Part shown: piece by piece, positions 36,374 through 46,423 of the stretch
Layout of the letters: the number at the start of each line of letters is the position of its first letter
Numbering within the stretch: position 1 is the first letter of the stretch
Notes under the pieces: generated by a model
The model's input: the letters and a program-made list of their open reading frames with translations, nothing else
What the model was told of the DNA's origin: nothing
Databases searched by the model: none
Source: Niabella yanshanensis
GTDB lineage: Bacteria > Bacteroidota > Bacteroidia > Chitinophagales > Chitinophagaceae
Assembly (NCBI RefSeq): GCF_034424215.1
Contig: NZ_CP139960.1
Coordinates: forward strand, 3,720,001-3,784,000
DNA length: 64,000 nucleotides
Direction of reading: 5' to 3'
Program-made: the position numbers and the translations under genes

Positions 36374-38551
36374 ATGAAAAGTTATTACATTCAATTATTT
36401 AGCCCTCATGGTTTGATCAGATTTCACCAGGCGGAGATAGGGCGCGATAAAGATACAGGAGGACAGGTTAAATACGTATTAGAATTGCTGGAAGCGCTTT
36501 CGAAGCATCCGCAGGTAAGAAAGGTGGATCTCTTCACCCGGCGTATCACCGACAAAAGAGTATCTGCGTCGTACAGTCAGCCAATAGAGGTAGTCAATGA
36601 AAAAGCTCGTATAGTACGGATGGATTGCGGCGGACAGCTGTATAAAGAAAAAGAACAGCTGTGGGACCATTTGGATGAGTTCATTAATAATACCATACGT
36701 TTTAATGAAGCGGAGGATGATTACGCTGATGTGTTGCATGGACACTATGCTGACGGTAATTATATAGCCTGTGAACTCAGCAAGATCTTTGCGCTTCCTT
36801 TAATAGCAACCGGCCATTCTTTAGGTAGAAATAAAAAACGTATGCTGTTAAACCAGGGTTGGGAAGAAAAGAAACTGAACGATCGCTTTAACATGCAACG
36901 TCGTATAGATGAAGAAGAAAAAGTGATTGCCAATGCTGACGTTGTGATTGTAAGTACCCGGCATGAAATAGAAACGCAGTATATGGGGTATAGCAATAAG
37001 CCCCAGGCTAATTTTAAAGTGATACCGCCAGGTGTTAATAGCGATGTGTTCTACCCCTATTATCGTTTAGAAATGCCTTCGTTCGCTATGACCATTGAGC
37101 AGGAGCAGGCATTGTATAAAATCAATTCCGAGATTGAACGGTTTTTATTTAATGCAGACAAGCCCCTGATATTGTCCATTGGCCGTGCGGATAAGCGTAA
37201 GAATTTTGAAGCCATCATTACCAGCTACGGCCAGGATAAAGAATTGCAGGCAATGGCCAACCTGGCCATTTTTGCCGGCGTAAGAAAAGACATTACACAA
37301 ATGCCTGAGGACGAAAAAGAGATATTGACCAATCTTTTATTACTAATGGATAAATATGATTTGTATGGAAAGATGGCATTACCTAAAAAAAATGATCCGG
37401 GTGTAGAAGTGCCCGAGATATACCGGATTGCTGCGCGTAAAAAAGGTGTATTTGTAAATGCAACGCCCGGGGAAAACTTCGGGCTCACCATTGTAGAAGC
37501 AGCTGCCTGCGGTTTACCCATAGTAGCATCTCCAACCGGGGGACCAAAAGAAATTGTTGAAAAAGCTGATAACGGACTATTGATTGATGTGGAAGACACC
37601 GCAGCTATTGCAAGTGCATTAAAAAAGATAATAGCCGACAGAGCCTTATGGGATCAGTATTCGGCCAACGGCATCAAAGCCGGTGCTGAAGACTATGCCT
37701 GGAACAAACATGCGGAGAAATACGTAGAAACAATCAATGATATTTTCAAAGAGAAAGCGGAAAAATTCCAGGCACAAACTTCCTTTGGACGAAAACTGGC
37801 TGATGCACAGTTGTTCTTAATAAGTGACCTGGACGGTACCCTGGTTGAAGGAGACGATTTGACCGGTCTTGAAGAACTGATGAACTGGTTGCGTGAAAAC
37901 CCTGGTGTGGTGTTTGGCATATCCAGCGGCAGAAGCAAGGCACTGATGCAGGAGGCCCTTCATAAATATCCGTTTGTAAATCCGGATGTGCTGATTTGTT
38001 CGGCTGGCACAGAATTGTACTATACCAAGGACTTTATACCAGATGTAGGGTGGGAAAAGCATATCAACCATCAATGGAAGCGCGAGCAGATAAAAACCGC
38101 AATGGAAGAACTTCCCAATATAACATTACAGGGAGCAGATGCGCAATGGCCTTTTAAGATCAGCTATTTCGCAACCGAGCATTTCACCGGAGATGATCTG
38201 GCTAACGTAAATAAGCAGTTGTATGATCGGAAATTGCCGGCAAAAGTGCTGCTCACCGATAATAAGTACCTGGACATTATTCCACGCCGGGCGGGCAAGG
38301 GTAATGTAGTCAGATACCTGAGCTATAAATGGAAGCTTCCGGTGGAGCAATTTATTACATCTGGAAACGGTGGTAACGACATAGATATGCTGCAGGGACA
38401 GGCAAAAGGGATTGTGGTAGCCAACTATAGTAAGGAGCTTGATGTGTTAAAGGGGAAACGAAACGTTTACTTTTCCAGTACGCCCCTATCGTCTGGAATA
38501 TTGGAAGGAATAAATTTCTATGCTAAAAATGGCAAAAAGCAGGACAAATAA
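36374..38551 (+). CDS. bifunctional sucrose-phosphate synthase / sucrose-phosphatase
   Basis: 725 aa, cytoplasmic. The N-terminal GT4-type synthase (1-470) has LFSPHGLIRF, GRDKDTGGQVKYVLEL, LHGHYADGNYIA, SIGRADKRKNFEAII and the E-x7-E site ENFGLTIVE. The C-terminal HAD-IIB phosphatase starts with DLDGTLV near 485 and includes SGRSKALM and SGNGGNDIDML. Together they would make sucrose from UDP-glucose and fructose-6-phosphate, with dephosphorylation in the same chain. Divergent from the GH32-like gene, suggesting a make/break pair for sucrose as compatible solute or reserve. Confidence 0.88.
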   Translation: MKSYYIQLFSPHGLIRFHQAEIGRDKDTGGQVKYVLELLEALSKHPQVRKVDLFTRRITDKRVSASYSQPIEVVNEKARIVRMDCGGQLYKEKEQLWDHLDEFINNTIRFNEAEDDYADVLHGHYADGNYIACELSKIFALPLIATGHSLGRNKKRMLLNQGWEEKKLNDRFNMQRRIDEEEKVIANADVVIVSTRHEIETQYMGYSNKPQANFKVIPPGVNSDVFYPYYRLEMPSFAMTIEQEQALYKINSEIERFLFNADKPLILSIGRADKRKNFEAIITSYGQDKELQAMANLAIFAGVRKDITQMPEDEKEILTNLLLLMDKYDLYGKMALPKKNDPGVEVPEIYRIAARKKGVFVNATPGENFGLTIVEAAACGLPIVASPTGGPKEIVEKADNGLLIDVEDTAAIASALKKIIADRALWDQYSANGIKAGAEDYAWNKHAEKYVETINDIFKEKAEKFQAQTSFGRKLADAQLFLISDLDGTLVEGDDLTGLEELMNWLRENPGVVFGISSGRSKALMQEALHKYPFVNPDVLICSAGTELYYTKDFIPDVGWEKHINHQWKREQIKTAMEELPNITLQGADAQWPFKISYFATEHFTGDDLANVNKQLYDRKLPAKVLLTDNKYLDIIPRRAGKGNVVRYLSYKWKLPVEQFITSGNGGNDIDMLQGQAKGIVVANYSKELDVLKGKRNVYFSSTPLSSGILEGINFYAKNGKKQDK

Positions 38552-38714
38552 TAGCTTTTGAAGTACAATGCGGCATGGCCCCTCAATATTAACAATACTT
38601 TCTCATTTTGGCATAATGTTACATATTTGCTCATTAATTATGCGTTTTGATCTGTTTTACAATTAGAAAGAGATGACAACGTATGACTATAACTAATAGG
38701 CCAAATTAAAAAGT

Positions 38715-40412
38715 ATGAAAAATTCAAAATCTCTCAGTCTTATTCTGGGACTATCTGCTTATATAGGCAGTGTGAATGCACAGGTTAGTCCTTCGCATCC
38801 ATATACCGCACCGCACCCCATATATGGTACTTTTTCTGTTACAGACTCTAATTATTATAACAAAAAACAACTGGCTCAGCATAATGAGTTTATGGTTGGC
38901 AGTCAGGATTATCCCGGAAAACCAAAGGATATGTGGGAGGTTGGTATCAAAGGCGGTATATTTACCATTGGTGGAGATGTTGATGCCGTTTTGGGAACTC
39001 CTGGTTTTGGTATACACGTTCGTAAATCTTTAGGTCACACGTTATCTCTTCGCTTAGAGTATATGTATGGTATTGCTAAAGGACAAAACTGGCGGCCTTC
39101 AACAGGATATACAGCGGGAGGCTATACCAACCCATGGTTCTATCGATACACGAAAAATAGTGTTTTGCCTGGTGGAAATGTTTGGAATCCTATTGATTAT
39201 CCGGCAGTATATTATAATTATAAAACAGAAGTACAGGAATTAAGCCTGCAATTACTGGCTAATATCCATAATATCCGCTTTTACAAAGCGCAAACAGGCG
39301 TTACCTTGTATGCATTGGCTGGTTTGGGCGTCTCTACATGGAAAGGCCGGGTAGATGCAATGCACCAGGTAAGAGGTGATGCTGAAAGTGCAGCATACGA
39401 TTTTGCCAGCGTTAATAGCGATGGCGTTTATACCAACCGTAAAGATGTTCTGAAACGATTGAAGGATCTTCAGAACGGTGAGTACGATACTCCAATTGAA
39501 AGGGATCCCAGCAAGCCATACTCCGATATGTTCCGCGGTAATATTGCACCGTCTGTATCAGGAGGTTTAGGCCTTGCATTTCGCTTAAGCCCCCGTATCA
39601 ACCTGGCTATTGAAGACAGGGTGATCTATAATGGTTCTGACCTTTTAGATGGTGTACGTTGGGATGAGTACAAAACTTTATCTCCCGATAAAGATCTGAT
39701 GAACTACTTAACTGTAGGTTTGAATTTCAATCTGGGTAATAAATCAAGGAGAGTTGAACCTCTTTACTGGTTAAACTCTATGAACTATGCTTATAGCGAA
39801 TTGCGCAGAGTACCTGAAATCATTCTTCCGGATGCTGATGGCGATGGTGTAACTGATCAGTTTGACCAGGAGCAAACACCTGCTGGTTGCCCGGTTGATT
39901 TACACGGTGTAAGCCTGGATACTGATGGAGATGGGGTACCTGATTGTAAAGATAAAGAGCTGGTTACTCCCACTTATTGCCAGCCGGTTGATGCTGATGG
40001 TGTAGGTAAATGTCCTTGTCCGGAAGGTTGCGCTCCTGCTCAAAGCGATTGCGCTGCTTCTTTAGGAGCTTTACCAAGCATTCACTTTGCTGCAAACTCT
40101 AACAAACTTTCTGACGATGCAGCTGCTACTTTAGCAACTGTAGCTTCTAAACTGAAAGCAAACCCCAACTGTAAAGTAGTAGTAGTAGGTTACTGTGCGG
40201 CTACTAAACGTCAGCAGCAATTAAGCTGGGATCACGTGAACAAAGTGATTTCTCACTTGGTTGAAAAAGAAGGCGTAAGCAGCGACAGGTTTATCTTCAG
40301 CTCAGGCCAGGAAGGTGGCGATTGCGATGCGGTTGACATTCGTGCAGCTGCTCCGGGAGAAGACGGTCCAAACACTGTTGCTCCTCCGCATCCCAACCTG
40401 CGCAAAAACTAA
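38715..40412 (+). CDS. OmpA-family outer-membrane protein with TSP type-3 repeats
   Basis: 565 aa. Signal peptide (LILGLSAYIGSVNAQ), an eight-strand-type beta-barrel at about 70-345, calcium-binding thrombospondin type-3 repeats (DADGDGVTDQFD near 373, DTDGDGVPDCKD), a Cys-rich linker (CPCPEGCAP), and a C-terminal OmpA peptidoglycan-binding domain at about 455-540 (SIHFAANSNKLSDDAAATLA). The usual OmpA R in the last helix is not obvious. Likely an abundant structural envelope protein; a strong terminator follows. Confidence 0.9.
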   Translation: MKNSKSLSLILGLSAYIGSVNAQVSPSHPYTAPHPIYGTFSVTDSNYYNKKQLAQHNEFMVGSQDYPGKPKDMWEVGIKGGIFTIGGDVDAVLGTPGFGIHVRKSLGHTLSLRLEYMYGIAKGQNWRPSTGYTAGGYTNPWFYRYTKNSVLPGGNVWNPIDYPAVYYNYKTEVQELSLQLLANIHNIRFYKAQTGVTLYALAGLGVSTWKGRVDAMHQVRGDAESAAYDFASVNSDGVYTNRKDVLKRLKDLQNGEYDTPIERDPSKPYSDMFRGNIAPSVSGGLGLAFRLSPRINLAIEDRVIYNGSDLLDGVRWDEYKTLSPDKDLMNYLTVGLNFNLGNKSRRVEPLYWLNSMNYAYSELRRVPEIILPDADGDGVTDQFDQEQTPAGCPVDLHGVSLDTDGDGVPDCKDKELVTPTYCQPVDADGVGKCPCPEGCAPAQSDCAASLGALPSIHFAANSNKLSDDAAATLATVASKLKANPNCKVVVVGYCAATKRQQQLSWDHVNKVISHLVEKEGVSSDRFIFSSGQEGGDCDAVDIRAAAPGEDGPNTVAPPHPNLRKN

Positions 40413-40440
40413 GTCACTTTTTGCTATAACATACAAGTAG

Positions 40441-40466
40441 CCGCCTCAGCAATGAGGCGGTTTTTT
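40441..40466 (+). terminator. rho-independent terminator after the OmpA gene
   Basis: CCGCCTCA-GCAA-TGAGGCGG: perfect 8-bp stem with GNRA loop, then TTTTTT. Confidence 0.95.
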
Positions 40467-40484
40467 ATTTTTAAGGATATTGAT

Positions 40485-40492
40485 TAGCTTTG
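40485..40492 (+). promoter_or_regulatory. -7 promoter box TAGCTTTG
   Basis: Exact TAnnTTTG match 53 nt before the lipoprotein ATG and just after the OmpA terminator. Confidence 0.5.
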
Positions 40493-40545
40493 TTCAATAA
40501 TACTAACCTGTAGCAAAGCATTTTTTGTCCCTAAAAAACTATAAA

Positions 40546-41028
40546 ATGAGGCCTGTATTTTTTATTTTAATCACTGTCATTTTTTTCGCTTGTCATAATA
40601 CTCCCCGACAAAGTGAAACCTCTTCTGAGGATTCTGTAGCCATAACTGCGGAGAAAACAGAACCTGTGGTGGATGCGCAATGCTACCTTTCTGTTGCCGC
40701 AAAAGATACTTACGCATTAAAGCTTACTATTATAGATACATCGGTAAAAGGGACTGCGGTATTCAAAAATTTTGAAAAAGATAGTAATCACGGAACTCTT
40801 GAGGGTAGGGTTGAGGGTGACATCGTACGTCTTTGGTACAATTTTCAATCGGAAGGAATGAACAGCGTGCGCGAATTGTATTTTAAAAAGGAGGGTGATA
40901 AATGGGTTACGGGTGTCTCTAATGAAGCAACGAGGGCAGATACAGCTTATGTGCCGGATGCAAAGGCCGTTGTTTATAATGGCCCGGTATATATTAAAGG
41001 AGATTGTGCCGCATTCCCTGAGCTTTAA
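40546..41028 (+). CDS. putative lipoprotein, unknown function
   Basis: 160 aa from ATG 40546 (MRPVFFILITVIFFACHN), with lipobox IFFAC and a Ser/Glu-rich linker after the lipidated Cys. The rest is beta-rich (YALKLTIIDTSVKGTAVFKN, GTLEGRVEGDIVRLWYNF) without a known signature. A TTG at 40525 in frame is less likely. Monocistronic with its own -7 box. Confidence 0.75.
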   Translation: MRPVFFILITVIFFACHNTPRQSETSSEDSVAITAEKTEPVVDAQCYLSVAAKDTYALKLTIIDTSVKGTAVFKNFEKDSNHGTLEGRVEGDIVRLWYNFQSEGMNSVRELYFKKEGDKWVTGVSNEATRADTAYVPDAKAVVYNGPVYIKGDCAAFPEL

Positions 41029-41098
41029 TAACCCCGTCTTTTTTTTAAATATCTTATTATTTATCAACAGAGAATTAAATACTGCCTAATATATTGAT

Positions 41099-43216
41099 TT
41101 GCGACACCTATTTGAATTACTCGAGCATACGAACCGTAGTGTTTTTCTTACCGGCAGGGCAGGTACCGGTAAAACTACATTCCTGCAAAATTTTGTAAGA
41201 AAAACAGGTAAGAAGTTTGCCATTGTGGCTCCCACAGGTATTGCAGCAATCAACGCAGGTGGAACCACTATCCATTCCATGTTCGGGCTACCGCTGACTA
41301 CCTTTGTCCCAACAGTTGAATATGTAGATAGAAATGAAGCCATCAATATTCCCAACTTGCTGCCTCACTTCAAATACCGGAGAGACAAACTCAAATTATT
41401 GAGAACATTGGAAATACTCATTATAGATGAGGTATCCATGTTACGATGCGATATACTGGATATGATGGATCTGGCTTTAAGAACCGCCAGAAAATCTCCG
41501 CTTCGGTTTGGTGGTTTACAGATGCTATTTATAGGGGATCTCTACCAGTTACCGCCGGTAGTAAGACCAGAAAATGAGCGTATGCTCCAAACCTTTTATA
41601 ACGCCCCTTTCTTCTTTGAAGCCAAAGCCCTGGAGGGATTACATCTTTTAACCGTTTCCCTGACTACGGTATACCGGCAAACAGACCTGGTTTTTTTAAC
41701 CATGCTGAATGCCATCAGGGATAGTGACTTAGAAAATATCAATTTCGACCTGTTACATAGCCGTTATCAACCCGATTTTGACCCTGAGGAATTTTACGTG
41801 CACCTGGTGTCGCATAATTATATGGCAGATGCCATTAATAAGCAGAAGTTAAGAGCGCTGAAGGGTAAAAGCCATATTTACAAAGCCAAGGTCTGGGGCG
41901 AATTTAAACCTAATCTTTTTCCGAACGAGGAAGAACTGGAGTTGAAGGAAGGCGCCCAGATCATGTTCATCAGGAACGATAAGGATGAGAGCAAACGCTT
42001 TTACAATGGCAAGCTGGCAACCATTACAGAGCTCCGTGACGAGGAGGTGAAAGTGCTGCCGCAGGACGAAACACGAGAGCTGACGATTGAGAGGGAAACC
42101 TGGGAAAACAAAAAGTACTTTATAGACCAGGAAAACAAGGTCGCCGAAGATGTGATCGGGAGTTACGAACAATTTCCTTTTAAACTGGCCTGGGCTGTTA
42201 CCATTCATAAGAGTCAGGGACTTACTTTCGATAAAGTAATCATAGACGCAGGAAAATCTTTTACCAGCGGACAGGTTTATGTTGCCCTAAGCCGGTGCAG
42301 AACCCTGGAAGGTATCGTGCTGAAGACAAAAATCCCGGCCCAAGCTATTATCAATGACGCCCGTATTCAGCTTTTTCAGCAAGATACAGATGCCGGAAAC
42401 CAGATTGCTGCAATTGTAGCTGCTGAACAGTATAAATATGTAGGAAATAAGCTGCTTCAAAAATTGAACACACAGGAGCTTTTAACAGAAGCGGAGGCAT
42501 GGGAAGCCGCAATACAGGAAAGTACAGTTATCGATAAAACAGAAACATTACCGGTTGCCCAACAATTAATGGAAGACCTGAAAGCATTGGAAACTGTATA
42601 CGGGAAGTTTGCCGCATTTTTAAACCACCGGCTTGAGCATTATACACAAGCCCCCGGAGAATGGCTGCCGATAGAAGAAAAAAGTAAAGGTGCTGTAGCT
42701 TTCTTTTTTAAGAATATCGATGAGAAAGTATTTATACCTGCAAAAGAATGCTATGCAGAAACTAAGGGTTCGAAGGGGTTAAAAGCCTATAACGAGGTGC
42801 TGAAAGGCCTGATTGACAGCATCGCTTCCTACCTCTCTATACTAAAAGATGCCAGGTTGTTGGATACGGTTTTGATGGAGGGGGAGGCATTAGTAGTAGA
42901 AAAGGCCGTCTCAAAAAAGCCGACTCATATTATCAGTTTCCAGCTTTTTGAAGAGGGAAAATCACCTGATGAAATAGCTGCGTTACGTTCGCTCGCCAAA
43001 GGAACTATTCTGGGGCACCTGGCTAAAATGGCAGCGGTAGGAGTGCTTGCCCTTGACCGGCTGTTTAACCAGGAAGACATTAAACTATTTGAAGCACGGT
43101 TTAAACAACAAAATTTTAAAACTATTACCGAATGGAAGCAAGCCCTGCCCGACTCCTGGGACTACAATGAAATCAGGATACTGGTCAATCACTATACCTA
43201 TAAAACCAGCAGATAG
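41099..43216 (+). CDS. Pif1-like SF1 helicase with C-terminal HTH
   Basis: 705 aa. Walker A GRAGTGKT at 19-26, Walker B IIDEVSML near 114, GDLYQLPPV, and the motifs VTIHKSQGLTFDKVIID and YVALSRCRTLEG are typical of Pif1/RecD-like 5'-3' DNA helicases. The C-terminus has an HTH_40-type segment (QLFEEGKSPDEIAALRSLAK) as in some RecQ proteins. Start is TTG 41099: an in-frame TAA lies just upstream and the family N-terminus (LFELLEHTNRSVFLTG) follows at once. Confidence 0.88.
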   Translation: MRHLFELLEHTNRSVFLTGRAGTGKTTFLQNFVRKTGKKFAIVAPTGIAAINAGGTTIHSMFGLPLTTFVPTVEYVDRNEAINIPNLLPHFKYRRDKLKLLRTLEILIIDEVSMLRCDILDMMDLALRTARKSPLRFGGLQMLFIGDLYQLPPVVRPENERMLQTFYNAPFFFEAKALEGLHLLTVSLTTVYRQTDLVFLTMLNAIRDSDLENINFDLLHSRYQPDFDPEEFYVHLVSHNYMADAINKQKLRALKGKSHIYKAKVWGEFKPNLFPNEEELELKEGAQIMFIRNDKDESKRFYNGKLATITELRDEEVKVLPQDETRELTIERETWENKKYFIDQENKVAEDVIGSYEQFPFKLAWAVTIHKSQGLTFDKVIIDAGKSFTSGQVYVALSRCRTLEGIVLKTKIPAQAIINDARIQLFQQDTDAGNQIAAIVAAEQYKYVGNKLLQKLNTQELLTEAEAWEAAIQESTVIDKTETLPVAQQLMEDLKALETVYGKFAAFLNHRLEHYTQAPGEWLPIEEKSKGAVAFFFKNIDEKVFIPAKECYAETKGSKGLKAYNEVLKGLIDSIASYLSILKDARLLDTVLMEGEALVVEKAVSKKPTHIISFQLFEEGKSPDEIAALRSLAKGTILGHLAKMAAVGVLALDRLFNQEDIKLFEARFKQQNFKTITEWKQALPDSWDYNEIRILVNHYTYKTSR

Positions 43217-43292
43217 AACCGGAATAGTCGCGTAAATTAGCTATCAGCAGGCAGTAGTTGATGGAATACCTTTAATGTCTGAAACACATACT

Positions 43293-43826
43293 ATGGAAAC
43301 CTTAAGAATGCCCTTTTTATTAATGCTGGTATTGGTAACAGCATTGGCCAATGCGCAGCAACAGGACACCGAATTTACCCAGGGATGGTTATTGAATCTT
43401 AAATTAACAAACGGAGCCGTTACTAATTTTAAAAGTACTGCGCCCGATGCTTATACCGGTGGTTTATCGCTGAATCCGCAGGTGACGGTAGTGCCGGGCT
43501 TGCTGCGGTTGGGAACCAACCTCGGGGCCGCTTATACCAGCAAAAAAGTCAGCGGGCTCTTTGGCCCGGTGATAGCATTAAAGCTTACTGAATTTGGTAC
43601 AAAAAACTTTGGCACCCTGGCCAACATGCAACTGATCGCGGAGGCCAGCTGGGGAACGAACCGCCAGCAAATGGTGGGTGGTGGCCTGGGCTTTGAAATA
43701 TTATCGCTGGCTCATATAGGCATCACTGCCCAACGGGATTATAAATTGAATAACTGGTGGCTGCAATCTTTTATCGCAATAAGATTAAGTAAACAAAAAC
43801 AGGATACGGATAAATACGCCCGATAA
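43293..43826 (+). CDS. probable outer-membrane or secreted protein, unknown
   Basis: 177 aa from ATG 43293 (METLRMPFLLMLVLV signal, cleavage ANA-QQQ); ATG 43275 is possible. The mature part has amphipathic strands and many G, T and N (AYTGGLSLNPQVTVVPGLLR), compatible with a small beta-barrel. No recognised family. 30 nt before the patatin gene, so possibly in one operon. Confidence 0.6.
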   Translation: METLRMPFLLMLVLVTALANAQQQDTEFTQGWLLNLKLTNGAVTNFKSTAPDAYTGGLSLNPQVTVVPGLLRLGTNLGAAYTSKKVSGLFGPVIALKLTEFGTKNFGTLANMQLIAEASWGTNRQQMVGGGLGFEILSLAHIGITAQRDYKLNNWWLQSFIAIRLSKQKQDTDKYAR

Positions 43827-43855
43827 TACATTTTCTACCTTTAAAATTTAATTCC

Positions 43856-44893
43856 ATGAAGAATGCTCTTGTTATTAGCGGCGGTGGCTCTAAAGGAGCT
43901 TTTTCGGTAGGGGTTGTAAAAGACCTCATGAATATATATCAGCTGGATTTTGACGTACTGGTAGGAACCAGTACCGGTGCTTTAATTGTTCCATTGGCGG
44001 CATTAGGCGAGCTGGAGAAACTTGAGCAGCTCTACACTTCGGTTACCGACGAGCAAATACTGGTGAAATACAATATCGGTAAGCGCCTGAATGCACATTC
44101 CATCTTTACAGCAGGCCCGTTAAGTGATAAGATCGATGCATTATATACTGATGATTATTTTAAAAGATTACAACAATCTGGTAAAGAAGTGTATTTGACC
44201 ACCACCTGCCTCCAAACGGAGGATCTGGTGGTTTTCACAACAGCACAAAATCCTGTTGAAAGCAGCTATTACAAAGTAAGAAAGATTGTAAGCCCGGATC
44301 AGTTCAGGAGAGCAATACTGGCCTCCTCCAGTCAGCCGGTATTTATGCCTCCCGTTAAAGTGAATAAAACAGTACCGGGGGAGGCATTTCCAGAACATCA
44401 GTTTGTGGATGGCGGTGTACGGGAATATGCAGGTCTCGGCATTGCTACCGATGCAGGAGCTCAGGAAATATTTACAATTATCCATTCGGCCCAAAACATA
44501 AAGCAGGATCATGCTGAACAAACCAGCTTGTTTGGTATATTGGAAAAGGCTATCGCTATTTTTATAACCGATGTGGGTGCAAACGATTTGTATGGACCGC
44601 TGCACTACAATCGTGGACTTTCTTACATCAGCAAAGTAAAGGCGAAAATGAAATCCCTGGGCGTGAATAATGCAGATATCGAAGCATACTTTAACGTGGA
44701 TCATGTGCCCGGCGCCTATCAAAATAAAGAACCTTTAAAAATACACCTGATACAACCCCAAGATGATTTGGGGGGTGGCCCGGGCGGACTGGTATTTAAT
44801 CCTACCGAAATGAAAGGCATGGTATTGAAAGGACAGTTGGCATTGCAGTCTTACGTAGCCCATTTAAATAAGGATGAAATAGACTGGGTCTGA
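43856..44893 (+). CDS. patatin-like phospholipase
   Basis: 345 aa, no signal peptide. The oxyanion loop GGGSKGAF, the nucleophile elbow GTSTG (Ser about 39) and the Asp in VDGGVREY form the Ser-Asp dyad of patatin lipid acyl hydrolases. All catalytic elements are intact. Convergent with the CCA-adding-type gene. Confidence 0.92.
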   Translation: MKNALVISGGGSKGAFSVGVVKDLMNIYQLDFDVLVGTSTGALIVPLAALGELEKLEQLYTSVTDEQILVKYNIGKRLNAHSIFTAGPLSDKIDALYTDDYFKRLQQSGKEVYLTTTCLQTEDLVVFTTAQNPVESSYYKVRKIVSPDQFRRAILASSSQPVFMPPVKVNKTVPGEAFPEHQFVDGGVREYAGLGIATDAGAQEIFTIIHSAQNIKQDHAEQTSLFGILEKAIAIFITDVGANDLYGPLHYNRGLSYISKVKAKMKSLGVNNADIEAYFNVDHVPGAYQNKEPLKIHLIQPQDDLGGGPGGLVFNPTEMKGMVLKGQLALQSYVAHLNKDEIDWV

Positions 44894-44925
44894 ATAAATG
44901 ACATGTACTATTGATTATCTTTTTC

Positions 44926-46353
44926 TTAAGCCACCCCTATTTCCCTGGCTTTGGATTTAAGGAACTCCAACGCCGCCTCACGATTATTTTCTACGATCCC
45001 GTCCAGTATTGCATCTTTAAGGCTGTCCTTTAAAATACCTACAGGTCTCGAAGGATTAAGATTGAAGATCTGCATAATTTCGGAACCGTCAACCGGAGGC
45101 TGCCAGGTCCTGATCTGATCTTTTTCCTCCACCTCTTTGCAACGTTCCCGGACCAATTTAAAATTTTCAATGTAGCGTTTTACTTTCTGGCGGTTCTTAC
45201 TCGTGATATCGGCTTCGCAAAGCATCATCAAAGCATCAAAATCTTCCCCCGCGTCAAATAACAACCTGCGGATGGCCGAATCGGTAATATCTTCTTTGGT
45301 TAAGCTAATGGGGCGCAAATGCAGTTCCACCAGTTTTTTTACGAAGCGCATTTTGTCGTTGGCTGGTAACTTCAATTCACTAAAGATCTTCGGTACCATG
45401 CGTCCACCCACTACTTCATGTCCGTGAAAAGTCCATCCATGGCCCTCTTCAAATCTTTTGGTAGCCGGCTTGGCAATATCATGTAATATAGCAGCCCATC
45501 TTAACCAAAGGTCATCGGAATGTTTGGCTACATTATCAAGTACCTGTAAGGTGTGGTAAAAATTATCCTTGTGGCCATGGCCGTCTACAATTTCGGCGCC
45601 AGCTAAAGCAACCATTTTTGGGAAGATCAACTTTAATAACCCCGTTTTATAAAGCAGGTCGAAGCCGATAGACGGTTTTGGCGCTTTAATTATTTTGTTC
45701 AGTTCATCGGTAATGCGTTCCTGCGAAATAATCTTAATTCTTTCCGCCTGATCCGATATGGCTAATAAGGTTTCGCTGGCGATATTAAAATGAAGCTGCG
45801 TGGCAAAACGAATAGCCCGCATCATACGCAGCGGATCATCACTAAAAGTTTGTTCAGGCTCTAAAGGTGTAACAATAGTTTTTTGGTCGAGATCTTTTAC
45901 TCCTTCAAAAGGATCCACCAGTTTGCCGAAATCATTTTTATTCAACGAGATGGCCAGCGCGTTAATGGTAAAGTCCCGTCTTTTCTGGTCGTCGGCCAAA
46001 GTACCGGGTTTCACCTGTGGTTTACGGCTATGGCGCTGGTAACTTTCTTTCCTGGCCCCCACAAATTCAATGTCAAAAGCCTCCCTGGTGTGTGGCAGAA
46101 GAATATTGATATGCGCTGTCCCAAAGTTTTTAAAAACGCTCACCCGCGGGACGGGCTGAAATTGGGCGGCTACTGCATTAGCCAACTCAATACCATCTCC
46201 TACACAAACAATATCAGCATCCTTCGTGGGACGTCCCAAAAGTTTGTCGCGCACAAATCCACCTACCAGGTAGCTTTCCAGTCCCGACTTCTGGGCTGCT
46301 GCGGCAATTTTGGCAATAACTATCTGTTCCTGTTCGTTTAAGTCAATATCCAT
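44926..46353 (-). CDS. CCA tRNA nucleotidyltransferase / poly(A) polymerase family, with HD domain
   Basis: 475 aa from ATG 46353. Class II nucleotidyltransferase head: LVGGFVRDKLLGRPTKDADI with catalytic Asp pair, and RRDFTINALAI. RNA-binding region DDPLRMMRAIRFATQL follows, then an HD phosphohydrolase domain (LHDIAKPATKR) at about 285-350. The likely role is adding or repairing the 3' CCA end of tRNA. A perfect -7 box lies 6 nt before the ATG. Confidence 0.92.
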   Translation of the reverse strand: MDIDLNEQEQIVIAKIAAAAQKSGLESYLVGGFVRDKLLGRPTKDADIVCVGDGIELANAVAAQFQPVPRVSVFKNFGTAHINILLPHTREAFDIEFVGARKESYQRHSRKPQVKPGTLADDQKRRDFTINALAISLNKNDFGKLVDPFEGVKDLDQKTIVTPLEPEQTFSDDPLRMMRAIRFATQLHFNIASETLLAISDQAERIKIISQERITDELNKIIKAPKPSIGFDLLYKTGLLKLIFPKMVALAGAEIVDGHGHKDNFYHTLQVLDNVAKHSDDLWLRWAAILHDIAKPATKRFEEGHGWTFHGHEVVGGRMVPKIFSELKLPANDKMRFVKKLVELHLRPISLTKEDITDSAIRRLLFDAGEDFDALMMLCEADITSKNRQKVKRYIENFKLVRERCKEVEEKDQIRTWQPPVDGSEIMQIFNLNPSRPVGILKDSLKDAILDGIVENNREAALEFLKSKAREIGVA

Positions 46354-46359
46354 GCGCGG

Positions 46360-46367
46360 CAAAGATA
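46360..46367 (-). promoter_or_regulatory. -7 promoter box TATCTTTG, 6 nt before the ATG
   Basis: Exact TAnnTTTG match on minus, followed by CCGCGC and ATG. Predicts a leaderless or nearly leaderless mRNA. Confidence 0.5.
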
Positions 46368-46423
46368 AAAGACTTTAAATTTTGTGGATATTGTTGTTTA
46401 TGGTGTCTTATATAGAAGGACTC

